A stretch of 64,000 nucleotides of DNA from Hydrogenophaga sp. (GTDB taxonomy: Bacteria > Pseudomonadota > Gammaproteobacteria > Burkholderiales > Burkholderiaceae_C): NCBI GenBank assembly GCA_011391595.1, contig JAABQG010000009.1:1-64000 (forward strand), given 5' to 3'. Of this stretch, positions 8,168-18,871 are shown one piece after another (the first letter of the stretch is position 1; each line of letters begins with the position of its first letter). Made by a program: the position numbers and the translations under genes. The notes beneath the pieces were generated by a model, which saw nothing but the letters and a program-made list of their open reading frames with translations, had not been told where the DNA came from and searched no databases.

Positions 8168-10576
8168 ATGCCCGCCAAGCCTCAACGAACTGAATCAGCA
8201 TCATCTCCAGGTCAATCTGGAGCACCGCGCTCAAGCTGGAAAGCGCGCCTGGTTCGCTTGATGGTCTGGAGCGCAGGTTTGGCACTTGCCGGCATCGCGT
8301 CAGTGGGATTGGCTGTTGCAATCGCCCTTGCTGCGGCGTATCCCAATCTGCCCGATATTTCGGACCTCTCCGATTACCGACCCAAACTGCCACTTCGAGT
8401 CTTTACATCTGACGGTGCGCTGATGGGCGAGTTTGGTGAGGAGCGGCGCAATCTCACCCCCATCAACGACATCCCGCAAGTCATGAAGGATGCCGTTCTC
8501 TCCATTGAGGACGCGCGTTTCTACAAGCACGGCGGGGTGGACTACCTCGGGGTGATCCGTGCCGGACTGGCCAATATGGGTCGCCTGAAGAGTCAAGGCG
8601 CATCCACGATCACCATGCAGGTTGCGCGAAACGTGTACCTTTCTTCGGAAAAAACCTATACCCGAAAGATCTACGAAATCCTGCTGACATTCAAGCTGGA
8701 GCACCTTCTGACCAAGGACCAGATTCTTGAGATCTACATGAACCAGATCTTTCTGGGCAACCGCGCCTATGGTTTTGCTGCGGCTTCGGAAGCCTACTTC
8801 GGCAAACCCCTCAAGAATGTATCCATAGCCGAAGCGGCGATGCTGGCAGGCTTGCCCAAGGCGCCCTCGGCTTACAACCCGATCAATAATCCCAAGCGTG
8901 CCCGGTCTCGCCAGCTCTACATCATTGAACGCATGGAAGAAAACGGCTTTATCACACCAGCGCAGGCCGAAGTTGCAAAAAAGGAAGAACTCAAGATCAA
9001 GACGGGGCCTGACAACACCCGCGTCCACGCCGAATACGTCGCGGAAACCGTTCGGCAGCTGATCTATGCCCAGTATGGCGACGAGACCTACACCCGCGGC
9101 CTGAACGTCTACACAACGCTCAAGGCTGCCGAACAGGACGCTGCCTATCGGGCCATGCGCAAGGGCATCATGGACTACGAGCGGCGACAGATTTACCGGG
9201 GGCCCGAACAGTTCATTGATCTGCCTGCCGACCCGAAAGAGCGGGAGGACACCATCGATGACGCTCTGACCGAACATCCAGACAATGGCGATGTTCTGTC
9301 TGCAGTCGTCCTGGACGCCAGCCCAAAAAAGATTGTCGCGATTCGACAAAACAGCGAAATTATCGAGATCACGGGTGACGGCCTCAAGCCGGCGCAATCA
9401 GGCCTGTCAGAAAAAGCCGCGCCAAAGATCAGGATTCGTCCCGGCGCGGTGATCCGGATTGCCCTTACGCCCAAGAACACTTGGGAAATCACGCAACTTC
9501 CTGAAGTCGAGGGGGCATTCGTGGCACTGGACCCGCGCGACGGCGCAATTCGGGCACTTGTCGGCGGCTTTGATTTCAATAAGAACAAGTTCAATCACGG
9601 CACGCAGGCGTGGCGGCAACCCGGTTCCAGTTTCAAACCCTTTATTTATTCAGCGGCGCTGGAAAAAGGCTTTACGCCGGCCACCATTGTCAATGACGCT
9701 CCCTTGTTTTTCGATGCCGGCGTGACCGGGGGCCAGCCTTGGGAGCCCAAGAACTACGACGGAAAATTCGAAGGCCCGATGCCCTTGCATACGGCACTGG
9801 CCAGGTCCAAGAACATGGTGTCGATCCGGATCCTGCAGGCGGTGGGCGCACACAATGCCCAGGACTGGATTACACGCTTCGGATTTGATGCCGAAAAGCA
9901 TCCTCCCTACCTGACCATGGCGCTGGGTGCGGGCTCCGTCACTCCGATGCAGATGGCCACCGCCTATTCCGTGTTCGCCAATGGTGGCTACCGCGTCAAC
10001 CCCTGGCTGATCACCCGGGTTTCGGACCAGAAAGGCAAGGTCCTGATCGAAATCAAGCCGCCCGTCCTCGGTGAGTCGATGCGCGCCGTCGACGCGCGCA
10101 ACGCCTTCATCATGAGCCGTTTGCTTCAGGAAGTGGCGCGTTCCGGCACCGCAGCCAAGGCCCAGGCGACGCTGAAGAGGACCGACCTGTACGGCAAGAC
10201 CGGTACCACGAATGACTCCATTGACACCTGGTTCGCCGGCTACCAACCGACACTTACAGCAGTCGTGTGGATGGGTTACGACACACCACGCTCGCTGGGT
10301 GATCGCGAAACGGGCGGAGGTTTGAGCCTTCCAGTGTGGATCAATTTCATGGAAACCGCGCTGCGCGGCGTTCCCGTCAAAGAGTTGAGTGTGCCGGAAG
10401 GTGTCGTAAATTCAGGCGGCGAATGGTTCTTCGACGAGTTTGTTCACAACTCCGGCGTCAGCAGCCTGGGACTCGAGGAAAAAGGAGCCGCCGGGGCTTC
10501 GCCCGGCGGGGCGGGGACCCAGGATATGCCGCCCACGGACGAGCGAAAACGCATACTTGATCTGTTCAAGAACTGA
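8168..10576 (+). CDS. mrcA: penicillin-binding protein 1A (bifunctional glycosyltransferase/transpeptidase)
   Basis: Class A PBP that polymerises lipid II and cross-links peptidoglycan at the periplasmic face. The 802 residues have a cytoplasmic tail, one membrane span (about 30-57), a GT51 domain with EDARFYKHGG and GASTITMQVARN, a variable OB-like insertion (about 320-450), and a transpeptidase domain with SSFK (Ser about 487), SKN and KTGTT (Lys about 677). The C terminus is Gly/Ala-rich. Its TGA directly abuts the stop of convergent cyaY. Divergence from pilM is the standard proteobacterial arrangement. Confidence 0.97.
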   Translation: MPAKPQRTESASSPGQSGAPRSSWKARLVRLMVWSAGLALAGIASVGLAVAIALAAAYPNLPDISDLSDYRPKLPLRVFTSDGALMGEFGEERRNLTPINDIPQVMKDAVLSIEDARFYKHGGVDYLGVIRAGLANMGRLKSQGASTITMQVARNVYLSSEKTYTRKIYEILLTFKLEHLLTKDQILEIYMNQIFLGNRAYGFAAASEAYFGKPLKNVSIAEAAMLAGLPKAPSAYNPINNPKRARSRQLYIIERMEENGFITPAQAEVAKKEELKIKTGPDNTRVHAEYVAETVRQLIYAQYGDETYTRGLNVYTTLKAAEQDAAYRAMRKGIMDYERRQIYRGPEQFIDLPADPKEREDTIDDALTEHPDNGDVLSAVVLDASPKKIVAIRQNSEIIEITGDGLKPAQSGLSEKAAPKIRIRPGAVIRIALTPKNTWEITQLPEVEGAFVALDPRDGAIRALVGGFDFNKNKFNHGTQAWRQPGSSFKPFIYSAALEKGFTPATIVNDAPLFFDAGVTGGQPWEPKNYDGKFEGPMPLHTALARSKNMVSIRILQAVGAHNAQDWITRFGFDAEKHPPYLTMALGAGSVTPMQMATAYSVFANGGYRVNPWLITRVSDQKGKVLIEIKPPVLGESMRAVDARNAFIMSRLLQEVARSGTAAKAQATLKRTDLYGKTGTTNDSIDTWFAGYQPTLTAVVWMGYDTPRSLGDRETGGGLSLPVWINFMETALRGVPVKELSVPEGVVNSGGEWFFDEFVHNSGVSSLGLEEKGAAGASPGGAGTQDMPPTDERKRILDLFKN

Positions 10577-10906
10577 TCATGCAGAGAAATCCAGTTTGAC
10601 CGCCGCCTGTATGCTGGCATCACGGGACAGGACGGAAAAAAATTCGCCCTGCCCCTTGGTGTCCAGCCACTGGGTACCGTCATACTTGAAGTGGTAGCCG
10701 CCTGATCGCGCGGCCAGCCAGACCTCATGCAGGGGCTTTTGAAGATTCACCACGATCTGGCTCCGGTTTTCAAAGGTCAGCGTGATCATGCCCCCCACCC
10801 GCTGGTTATCGATGTCTGCATCGGTTTGATCATTCAAGCGGTCGCAGGTGGATTCAATGCTTTTGAGCAAGCTTTCTGCGCGGTCCATGAATTCAAGGTC
10901 GGTCAT
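10577..10906 (-). CDS. cyaY: frataxin-like iron donor CyaY
   Basis: Small acidic frataxin that binds iron and modulates Fe-S cluster assembly with IscS. The start at 10906 gives [14 protein letters not shown], the family N terminus; an in-frame ATG at 10936 would add ten unrelated residues and overlap the divergent lipoprotein start. The 109-residue protein has the acidic first helix, the strand [16 protein letters not shown], and the conserved [15 protein letters not shown] and W(L)DTKG region. The stop codon abuts that of mrcA (TGATCA shared junction), so the two genes converge with no spacer. Confidence 0.94.
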   Translation of the reverse strand: MTDLEFMDRAESLLKSIESTCDRLNDQTDADIDNQRVGGMITLTFENRSQIVVNLQKPLHEVWLAARSGGYHFKYDGTQWLDTKGQGEFFSVLSRDASIQAAVKLDFSA

Positions 10907-10918
10907 TACAATTTGCCC

Positions 10919-11104
10919 ATGTTGAAAGTTCGCCAAATTCTAGTCACCACGATTGTCCTTGTGGCAGGCACGGTGGTATTGAGCGGTTGTGGGCAAAAGG
11001 GTCCGTTGATCCTGCCGCCGCCATCAGCGACCACGGCACCGAAACCAGCCCCGGCAGCCCCCGGGCCCCTCATTCCGGCTCCCGCCGCATCGTCGACCCA
11101 ATGA
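10919..11104 (+). CDS. lptM: LptM-like lipoprotein (YifL family)
   Basis: A 61-residue lipoprotein. The signal peptide [17 protein letters not shown] ends in lipobox LSGC (Cys 24), followed by the family hallmark GQKGPLILP and then a Pro/Ala-rich tail. In E. coli the homologue LptM (YifL) helps oxidative maturation of the LptD/E LPS translocon. The neighbourhood cyaY (divergent) - lptM - amino acid synthesis gene matches E. coli cyaY-yifL-dapF, with lysA in place of dapF. Its stop overlaps the lysA start (ATGA). Confidence 0.85.
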   Translation: MLKVRQILVTTIVLVAGTVVLSGCGQKGPLILPPPSATTAPKPAPAAPGPLIPAPAASSTQ

Positions 11105-12378
11105 ACCCATCCCTGCTTCCCGGACAGCCCCACTTTGCCTACCGGGGCGATCAGCTTTTCGCCGAGGACGTCTGCCTGGGAGAACTGGCGCGAACCTACG
11201 GCACACCGTTGTTCGTCTATTCGAAGGCAGCGATGCTGTCCGCGCTCGCGGCTTACCAGCGGGGATTTGCCGGACGCAAGGTGCAGATTTGCTACGCGAT
11301 GAAGGCCAACTCCTCCCTCGCCGTGCTGCAAGTGTTCGCCCGGGCGGGTTGCGGCTTCGACATCGTGTCTGGCGGCGAACTCCAGCGCGTGCTGGCCGCA
11401 GGCGGCGATGCCGCGAAGATCATTTTTTCCGGCGTTGGAAAGACACGAGAGGAAATGCAGCAGGCGCTCATGGCGGGTATTGGATGCTTCAACGTGGAGA
11501 GCGAAGCCGAACTTGAAGTGCTGAGCGAGGTGGCCACGCGTTGCGGGGCAACAGCCGCCGTGAGCATCCGGGTCAATCCGAATGTGGACCCGAAAACCCA
11601 CCCCTATATCTCCACAGGACTCAAGGGCAACAAGTTCGGCGTGGCGCATGAGCGTGCACTGCAGGCCTATCAGCGCGCTGCGGCGCTGCCCGGACTGCGC
11701 GTCGCGGGCATTGACTGCCACATTGGCTCGCAGATCACGGAAGAGCGCCCCTACCTCGATGCAATGGATCGCATCCTCGACCTCGTCGATTCGATTGAGG
11801 CTGCCGGCATTCCGATCGGGCATATCGATTTTGGCGGGGGACTCGGCATTGACTACAACGGCGACACGCCACCGCAAGCGGATGCCCTTTGGGCGCATCT
11901 GCTGGCGAGGCTGGATGCCCGAGGCTACGGTGCGCGTGAGCTGATGATCGAGCCGGGTCGCTCGCTGGTGGGCAATGCCGGCGTTTGCCTGACCGAGGTA
12001 CTCTACCTCAAGCCCGGTGAGCAGAAGAACTTCTGCGTGATCGATGCCGCCATGAACGATCTACCGCGCCCCGCGATGTACCAGGCCTTCCACCAGATCG
12101 TGCCTTTGGAGCGCAGGGCGGGGCCGGCATCGATCGTTGACGTCGTGGGCCCGGTTTGCGAGAGCGGCGACTGGATCGGGCGTGACCGCGCATTGAACGT
12201 CAGGTCAGGCGACCTGCTCGCGGTCCTCTCGGCAGGGGCCTATTGCATGAGCATGGCCAGCAACTACAACACGCGCGGCCGGGCTGCAGAAATGTTGATC
12301 GACGGGGCCGCAGCCCGCCTTGTGCGGCGACGTGAAACGGCGAAGGATCAGATGAGTGGAGAAATTTTGTTGGAATGA
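11101..12378 (+). CDS. lysA: diaminopimelate decarboxylase
   Basis: PLP enzyme that decarboxylates meso-diaminopimelate to L-lysine. The start at 11101 ([14 protein letters not shown]) overlaps the lptM stop by four bases; upstream in-frame codons belong to lptM in another frame. The 425 residues show YAMKAN with the PLP lysine at about 68, GCGFDIVSGGEL, HIGSQ, the phosphate loop EPGRSLVGNAG, and CESGDW(IG)RDR of the second active-site half. Length fits the family. Confidence 0.96.
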   Translation: MNPSLLPGQPHFAYRGDQLFAEDVCLGELARTYGTPLFVYSKAAMLSALAAYQRGFAGRKVQICYAMKANSSLAVLQVFARAGCGFDIVSGGELQRVLAAGGDAAKIIFSGVGKTREEMQQALMAGIGCFNVESEAELEVLSEVATRCGATAAVSIRVNPNVDPKTHPYISTGLKGNKFGVAHERALQAYQRAAALPGLRVAGIDCHIGSQITEERPYLDAMDRILDLVDSIEAAGIPIGHIDFGGGLGIDYNGDTPPQADALWAHLLARLDARGYGARELMIEPGRSLVGNAGVCLTEVLYLKPGEQKNFCVIDAAMNDLPRPAMYQAFHQIVPLERRAGPASIVDVVGPVCESGDWIGRDRALNVRSGDLLAVLSAGAYCMSMASNYNTRGRAAEMLIDGAAARLVRRRETAKDQMSGEILLE

Positions 12379-12396
12379 ATGATCCTGTTTTGATAG

Positions 12397-13032
12397 CTAG
12401 GAAAGTCCAACTGACGCTGGATGAGTCCATTTTTTTCTGGAAAATCTGACGAAACGCCAGCCTAGCAGGCCGCCGAGGATCGCGGCATACACCGCGACTT
12501 CGCCGAAGTCGTTCTTCCCCGCCCGCATCCAGAAAAAATGGAGAATTGCCAGTGCGGCGACGACATGGACCGCCTTGTGCAGCATCTGCCAGCGCGCAGC
12601 CCCGAACGCGCGGATGGCCCCGTTGAACGACGTGGCGGCCAAACAGGTCAAGAGCAGGAAGGCCGAAAAACCGACCAGGATGAACGGACGCTTGGCGATA
12701 TCCCTGGCGATATCCGCCACGTCAAAGCCCATGTCGAACCCGCTATAGCTCATCAGATGCAGCACGACGTAAAAATATACAAAAAGCCCCAGCATCCGGC
12801 GGAAACGGGCCAGCGCCGGCGTCGCGGTGATCACGCGCAGCGGTGTCACGGCCAGCACCAGGCACAGAAACCGCAAGGTCCAGTCCCCCGTGGCGCGAAT
12901 CAGGAACTCGGCGGGATTGGCACCCAGCTGATCATTCACCGCCCCATAGACCAGACCGGCCAACGGCAGCAGCGCCAAAATGAAAACCAGGGGTTTGGCG
13001 GCTGGGTGCAACAGGACACGGGACAACCGCAT
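12397..13032 (-). CDS. msrQ: protein-methionine-sulfoxide reductase heme-binding subunit MsrQ
   Basis: Integral membrane cytochrome b-type protein that passes quinol electrons to periplasmic MsrP. The 211 residues contain about six hydrophobic segments of the ferric-reductase transmembrane family, with conserved heme-ligand histidines in YFYVVLHLMSY, WQMLHKAVHVVA and LAILHFFW. It begins at the msrP stop (one-base overlap, TGATG), so the pair is translationally coupled. Confidence 0.94.
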   Translation of the reverse strand: MRLSRVLLHPAAKPLVFILALLPLAGLVYGAVNDQLGANPAEFLIRATGDWTLRFLCLVLAVTPLRVITATPALARFRRMLGLFVYFYVVLHLMSYSGFDMGFDVADIARDIAKRPFILVGFSAFLLLTCLAATSFNGAIRAFGAARWQMLHKAVHVVAALAILHFFWMRAGKNDFGEVAVYAAILGGLLGWRFVRFSRKKWTHPASVGLS

Positions 13033-14036
13033 CAGAAATTCTTTTTCAGATCCATGCCTGCGTACAACTGTCCGACCTGCGCCTCGTAGCCGTTGAAAAG
13101 CAAGGTCTTGCGTTTCTTGGCAAACAGGCCGTCCTCGCCAATGCGCCGTTCAGTTGCCTGACTCCACCGTGGGTGATCGACATTCGGGTTCACATTGGAA
13201 TAGAAACCATACTCCTGGGCAGCAGCCTTGTTCCAGGCGGTGGGAGGCTCCTTTTCGGTAAAACGAATCTTGACCAGGCTCTTTGCGCTCTTGAAACCAT
13301 ACTTCCAGGGCACGACCAAGCGCACCGGAGCACCGCTCTGGTTGGGAAGGACTTCGCCGTACATGCCAAATGTGAGCAATGTGAGGGGGTTCATGGCCTC
13401 GTCGAGGCGAAGTCCCTCGACATAGGGCCATTCCAGCACCCGAGAGCCCAAGAAGGGCATCGTTTTCGGGTCGGCCAGGGTGACGAACTCCACGAATTTC
13501 GCGTTGCCGAGCGGTTCGACACGCTTGATGAGTTCGCTCAGGGAGTAGCCCACCCAGGGAATCACCATGGACCAGCCCTCGACACAGCGTAGCCGGTAAA
13601 TTCGCTCCTCCTGTGCGCTCAGCTTGAGCAGGTCTTCAATCGTGTACTTCGCGGGCTTCCTGACCAGCCCTTCCACTTCCACGGTCCACGGCGTGGTTTT
13701 CAGGGTGTGGGCATTCTTCGCCGGATCGGCTTTGTCGGTCCCGAACTCGTAGAAGTTGTTGTAAGTACTCGCATCCTTGTAGTCGGTGAGCTTTTCCATG
13801 GTCATCGCACCGGCAACGCCAGATTTCCCGGCCGCCAGTGCGGCGAGTTTGCCCGGACGCTGGTAAGTCGCCGTCTGCGCCAGAGCGTCGCGTGCCGCCC
13901 ATGTCGCCAGCACCGCCCCGGCCGCACCACAGGCCATCAATCGCAGCATGTCGCGACGACCCTCGTACGTGGCGCGCGCGGTGATTTCGCTGGAAAAGGG
14001 GTGAATGAAACCGTCGTCAGAAGACTTGATGAGCAT
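13032..14036 (-). CDS. msrP: protein-methionine-sulfoxide reductase catalytic subunit MsrP
   Basis: Periplasmic molybdopterin enzyme that repairs oxidised methionines in envelope proteins. The 334 residues begin with a twin-arginine-type leader ([20 protein letters not shown], about 27-46), followed by the sulfite-oxidase-fold domain. The molybdenum ligand is Cys151 in [28 protein letters not shown] and [14 protein letters not shown] are typical of YedY/MsrP. It is followed directly by msrQ. Confidence 0.95.
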   Translation of the reverse strand: MLIKSSDDGFIHPFSSEITARATYEGRRDMLRLMACGAAGAVLATWAARDALAQTATYQRPGKLAALAAGKSGVAGAMTMEKLTDYKDASTYNNFYEFGTDKADPAKNAHTLKTTPWTVEVEGLVRKPAKYTIEDLLKLSAQEERIYRLRCVEGWSMVIPWVGYSLSELIKRVEPLGNAKFVEFVTLADPKTMPFLGSRVLEWPYVEGLRLDEAMNPLTLLTFGMYGEVLPNQSGAPVRLVVPWKYGFKSAKSLVKIRFTEKEPPTAWNKAAAQEYGFYSNVNPNVDHPRWSQATERRIGEDGLFAKKRKTLLFNGYEAQVGQLYAGMDLKKNF

Positions 14037-14355
14037 GGGGCGATCCTTGTTTCAGGTTTCGTCGCAGGACGATCCTCATTCTTACAAAGTTCCGCCGAAA
14101 GGTCCCCGGGACGCGGTGATACCCCGATTCGGCGAGGCGTCATTGCCCGCTGGCAATGAACCAACGTACGGCGGAAAGGTCAGATGCCCGAAATGAAAAG
14201 GGCGGGCCCTTCGACAAGACCCGCCCTGGTATGGCGCCGAGGAGACCGGGCAAGGCTCAACGAGAAACCAGCATCCGGAAAGTTCGACTCGTCAAATCAA
14301 CCGCCCTCGCCATCCCTATGCATCGATCAGGATTGCAATGGCCACGGCACAATGA
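14037..14355. other. 319-base intergenic region with two perfect hairpins
   Basis: No gene is seen here. The stretch holds a perfect 7-bp hairpin with a 4-base loop at 14141-14158 (CATTGCC/GGCAATG), about 105 bases upstream of msrP, and the GC-rich terminator-like hairpin at 14199-14227. The msrP-msrQ promoter should lie between 14037 and about 14190, but no clear hexamers were recognised. Confidence 0.6.
14199..14227 (-). terminator. candidate intrinsic terminator of the cytochrome c4 gene
   Basis: A perfect 8-bp stem AGGGCGGG/CCCGCCCT with a 13-base loop. Read on the minus strand it is followed by TTTTCATTT, a short U-rich run. It lies about 130 bases beyond the cytochrome stop codon and upstream of msrP. 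Confidence 0.45.
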
Positions 14356-14982
14356 TCAGCGCAAGCCCGCGATGTAATCAGAAACCGCCTTGATCTCGCG
14401 ATCGTTCATTTTCGCAGCAACACCGCTCATCTGGACACTGTTCTTGCGAACACCGTCCCGAAATGCCACCAGCTGGGCAACAGCGTAATCGCTGTGCTGG
14501 CCCGCAATATGGGGGTACTGGGCCGGAATACCGGCACCATTGGGGCTGTGGCAACCCGCACAAGCTGCAACCTGCCGGTCTGGAATGCCACCGCGGTAGA
14601 TGCGCTCACCGAGCGCGACCGTATCCTTGTCCTTGGCAAAACCGGGCTTGGCTTTCTTGGAGGCCAGCCAGAAGGCGATATTTTTCATGTCGTCTTCGCT
14701 CAGCGCCGCAACCATGCCACTCATGATGGCATTGGCCCGCTTGCCCGACTTGAATTCCTTGAGCTGCTTGACCGTGTACTCAGGATGCTGCTGGGCCAGC
14801 TTGGGGTTGGCCGGGATCATGGAGTTGCCATCGGCGCCGTGACATGCCGCGCAGACGGCAGTGAAGCTGGCTTCACCCTTGGCGAGATCAGGTTTGGCGA
14901 CCTTGGCGGCGGCTTTTTCGTCTGCGGCCACGGCAGAGGCGGCAAAGAGGACGACCATCAGAAAAGAGACAAACAGCTTCAT
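14356..14982 (-). CDS. diheme cytochrome c4-type protein
   Basis: A 208-residue periplasmic electron carrier. The start at 14982 gives MKLFVSFLMVVLF followed by a signal peptide cut near AVAAD; upstream codons up to 15015 lack any signal character. Two c-type heme sites are present, CAACH (Cys44-His48) and CAGCH in the second half, each in a similar roughly 85-residue domain with downstream Met candidates, which is the cytochrome c4 duplication. It is divergent from engB, an arrangement common in beta- and gammaproteobacteria. Confidence 0.9.
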   Translation of the reverse strand: MKLFVSFLMVVLFAASAVAADEKAAAKVAKPDLAKGEASFTAVCAACHGADGNSMIPANPKLAQQHPEYTVKQLKEFKSGKRANAIMSGMVAALSEDDMKNIAFWLASKKAKPGFAKDKDTVALGERIYRGGIPDRQVAACAGCHSPNGAGIPAQYPHIAGQHSDYAVAQLVAFRDGVRKNSVQMSGVAAKMNDREIKAVSDYIAGLR

Positions 14983-15066
14983 GGCGGAGTTTGGAGTAGG
15001 TTGGCGCAAAACCACATGATTCTACAATGCCAACTTGGGTTTTCCCCAAGTAACCAAGGTCCCTGG

Positions 15067-15813
15067 ATGAACCCCACCCCCTCCGCTTCCGAATCGACCA
15101 CTGCCACAGTGCCCACGCCGGTGATCGCCATGGGATGGATGCATACCGCGCGTTTCCTCACCACAGCGCCACAACTCCACTTCCTGCCGCCGCTCGATGT
15201 GCCTGAAATCGCCTTCGTGGGGCGTTCCAACGCCGGCAAATCGACCTGCATCAACACCCTGACGCAGCAAAAGCAGCTGGCTTTTGCGTCCAAGAAGCCC
15301 GGCCGCACCCAGCATATCAACCTGTTTGCGCTGGGGAAGCAGAACGTGACCGACGCCGTGCTGACCGATTTGCCTGGCTATGGCTACGCTGCCGTACCCA
15401 AGCAGGACAAGATCCGCTGGCAGCAGGTCATGGCCAATTACCTGGTCAGCCGCGAAAATCTGACCGGCATCGTCCTGCTGTGCGATCCGCGACTCGGACT
15501 GACTGAACTCGACGAGATCCTGCTCGACGTGATACGCCCGCGCGTCGCGGCCGGGCTGAAGTTTCTGGTGCTCCTGACCAAGTCCGACAAGCTCACCCGG
15601 GTCGAGGCCAACAAGGCGCTGTCGATCGTCCGGCTGCAAGCTGGCGGTGGCGAGGTCAAGCTCTTCTCTGCACTGAAGAAGCAGGGCGTGGACGAGGTGG
15701 CGCAGTTGCTTTGGCAGTGGGCGCACCCTGTCGTGCGGACGCCGAAAGCCGAGCCAGGGGTGACCACCGCGGCCCCTGCCTCGGACAATCCAGCGCCATT
15801 GGCTCTGCCCTGA
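15067..15813 (+). CDS. engB: ribosome biogenesis GTPase EngB (YihA/YsxC)
   Basis: Essential-type P-loop GTPase acting in large ribosomal subunit assembly. The start at 15067 gives 248 residues; the first 20 or so are low-complexity Thr/Pro/Ser and a start at Met22 or Met25 is also possible. G1 is GRSNAGKST (52-60), followed by the switch GRTQHINLF, G3 DLPGYGYA, G4 TKSDK and G5 SALKKQG. The C-terminal 25 residues are an Ala/Pro-rich extension. Confidence 0.95.
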   Translation: MNPTPSASESTTATVPTPVIAMGWMHTARFLTTAPQLHFLPPLDVPEIAFVGRSNAGKSTCINTLTQQKQLAFASKKPGRTQHINLFALGKQNVTDAVLTDLPGYGYAAVPKQDKIRWQQVMANYLVSRENLTGIVLLCDPRLGLTELDEILLDVIRPRVAAGLKFLVLLTKSDKLTRVEANKALSIVRLQAGGGEVKLFSALKKQGVDEVAQLLWQWAHPVVRTPKAEPGVTTAAPASDNPAPLALP

Positions 15814-15828
15814 GCCGCCGGTTTCGTT

Positions 15829-16695
15829 TCAGTAAACCGCCGGCTCGCCCGGGGGCCGGGTCTTGAAACGCTTGTGAACCCAGTAGTACTGCGCCGGCAT
15901 GGTGTCGATGTAATCCTGCAGTCGCAGGTTCATGAGCGCCGTGTCCGCCTCCAGATCATGGGTCGGGAAATCCGTCCAGGCCGGATGCACCTGCACTTCG
16001 TAGCCTGTGGAAGTCATGCGGGTGGTGATCGGCACGACCTTTGCACGCCCCAGTCGGGCCAGTCGCGACAGCGAGGGCACGGTTGCCGCCGGAACGCCAT
16101 AAAACGGCACGAAGATAGATTCCTGCGGCCCGAAATTCATGTCGGGCAGAAGGTAAAGAACCTCTCCTGAGCGCAGCGCCGCCACGATGGGCTTGAGCCC
16201 GTCCGCCCGGTAGAAAAGCCGCACATGGCCAAACCGGCGCCGACTGTCCCGGATCCAGGCGTCAATGGCCGGATTGGGCTGCGGGGTGTAGATCGTGGTG
16301 TAGTGGCGATCCACCTGCAGGCTCAAAGCCGTGGCGCCCGCATCGAGACCATAGAAATGAGGCGCAAAAATGACGGTCGGCGCACTGCCCTCCAGTTCGC
16401 TGACCGCGCCCGTCATACGAAGCCGCATGCGCAAGACTTCGGGCGTGCCATGCCAGAGCCAGGACCGGTCCAGAAAGGACTGTGCAAAGAATACGAACGA
16501 CTGGCGCGCAAGTAGCTCCCGCTCCGCTACCGACTTCCCCGGGAAGCACAGCGCCAGATTGGCCAGAACCACCTTGCGCCGGGGCGCCGCGAGCCAGTAG
16601 AGAACCCGACCCAGGAACGCCCCAAAACCGCGGAGCCACGCCAAGGGCAGTGGCGCAATCACGCGCATGAACAAAATACCAGGATGCAGCATCAA
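15829..16695 (-). CDS. lysophospholipid acyltransferase family, LpxL/HtrB-like
   Basis: A 288-residue inner-membrane protein of the lipid A late acyltransferase family, which transfers acyl chains from acyl-ACP to Kdo-lipid A. The N-terminal hydrophobic segment is followed by the catalytic H-X4-D motif in APHFYGLD, LLPDMNFGP and a C-terminal YYWVHKRFKTRPPGE, the usual end of LpxL/LpxM proteins. Its start overlaps the stop of a second, paralogous gene by four bases. Which acyl position each serves cannot be told from sequence. Confidence 0.88.
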   Translation of the reverse strand: MMLHPGILFMRVIAPLPLAWLRGFGAFLGRVLYWLAAPRRKVVLANLALCFPGKSVAERELLARQSFVFFAQSFLDRSWLWHGTPEVLRMRLRMTGAVSELEGSAPTVIFAPHFYGLDAGATALSLQVDRHYTTIYTPQPNPAIDAWIRDSRRRFGHVRLFYRADGLKPIVAALRSGEVLYLLPDMNFGPQESIFVPFYGVPAATVPSLSRLARLGRAKVVPITTRMTSTGYEVQVHPAWTDFPTHDLEADTALMNLRLQDYIDTMPAQYYWVHKRFKTRPPGEPAVY

Positions 16696-17534
16696 GCTTC
16701 TTTCGCCGGATCAACCCGGGGCTGCTTGTAGCGTCCATACCCCCACAGATACTGTTGCGGGCATTCCCGGATCAGGCGCTCCATTTCCTGATTGATCTGC
16801 ACGACGGCCGCATCCAGATTCGCAGCCAGTGGCGCCTGCATTTCGCGAAAATGCAGACGGAAGCCGCGTCCCCACGACAGACGCTCGCCCCAGACCAGCA
16901 GCACCTTCGCGCCAGTCTGCAAGGCCAGGCGCGCACTCAAGGTCATCGTGTAGGCGGCTTGCCCAAAAAAGGGCGCCCACTGACCCATTCCCTCAGGCGG
17001 CACCTGGTCGGGTAGCAACCCCACCGCCCGCCCTGCACGCAAAGCCTTGATCATCTGTCGCACACCCGCCAATGTCGTCGGGGCAGTCTCCAGCCCCGGT
17101 CGCTCCCGTGAGCCTTCCAGCACATCGGCCAGCCAAGCTTTTCGCGCTGGCCGGTACAGCACCACGATTGGTCCGTGGGTCGGGCTGTAACGCTGCGCCA
17201 GACCCTGTGCCGTGGCCTCGAAACAGCCCAGATGGGGCGTCAGGAAAACCACGCCCTGGCCCGATGCATAGGCGGCATCCACGCAGGCCGTGCCCTCCCA
17301 TTCCACACGGGTCGGTGCGCCCAGCCAGACGCGTGGAAGCTCGGTTGCCATGCGCCCCGCATGACCCACCGCAGCACTTACCCGTGCAAAGGAATAGCCC
17401 GCCAGCGCAGCGTTGCTCAGAAAGCGGCGGCGGTACGTCGGGGACAGCAGGAAAGTCAGCCAGCCCAGCACCACCCCCAGCGCGTGCAGGAGCCACAGGG
17501 GGCAACGGGAAAGCAACCAGAAAAAGGCAGACAT
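16692..17534 (-). CDS. lysophospholipid acyltransferase family, second LpxL/HtrB-like copy
   Basis: A 280-residue paralogue of the next gene downstream. The start at 17534 (MSAFFWLLSRCPLWLLHALG) is preferred; an in-frame extension to 17672 would run into the metK leader and lacks family similarity. The catalytic motif reads TPHLGCFE, an H-X4-E variant also known in this family. GLLPDQVPPEGMG is the conserved second motif, and the C terminus has QYLWGYGRYKQ. The pair probably installs the two secondary acyl chains of lipid A. Confidence 0.87.
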   Translation of the reverse strand: MSAFFWLLSRCPLWLLHALGVVLGWLTFLLSPTYRRRFLSNAALAGYSFARVSAAVGHAGRMATELPRVWLGAPTRVEWEGTACVDAAYASGQGVVFLTPHLGCFEATAQGLAQRYSPTHGPIVVLYRPARKAWLADVLEGSRERPGLETAPTTLAGVRQMIKALRAGRAVGLLPDQVPPEGMGQWAPFFGQAAYTMTLSARLALQTGAKVLLVWGERLSWGRGFRLHFREMQAPLAANLDAAVVQINQEMERLIRECPQQYLWGYGRYKQPRVDPAKEA

Positions 17535-17555
17535 TGAAAGCTTGATAAAATCCTG

Positions 17556-17646
17556 ACGTCGCCGAGTTAAATGAGCAACTTGCAGGGCGACGTTAAAAAA
17601 AATTCTGCTAAAGCGTTCGCCGAGGCTCCGAAGCCGATGGCAGCGC
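17556..17646 (+). promoter_or_regulatory. structured 5' leader of metK (candidate cis-regulatory RNA)
   Basis: Two possible stem-loops precede metK. The first is an 8-bp perfect stem ACGTCGCC/GGCGACGT (17556-17563 with 17586-17593). The second is a stacked hairpin at 17613-17646 with GCG/CGC, GCC/GGC and GGCT/AGCC helices around a CCGA loop. A candidate -35 TTGATA is at 17542-17547 but its -10 is poor. The metK ribosome site CAGGAG lies about 12 bases before the ATG. It did not match a known SAM or SAH riboswitch consensus by eye. Confidence 0.35.
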
Positions 17647-17686
17647 AGGAAATGCATGCTATCAGCCAACACAGGAGTTTATTCAA

Positions 17687-18871
<1,185 letters not shown>

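Noticed and set aside
17601..17646. SAM-II or SAH riboswitch in the metK leader
   Set aside because: A GCTAAAGC string and GAGGCTC string recall parts of those classes, but the pseudoknot-forming elements and conserved order are missing.
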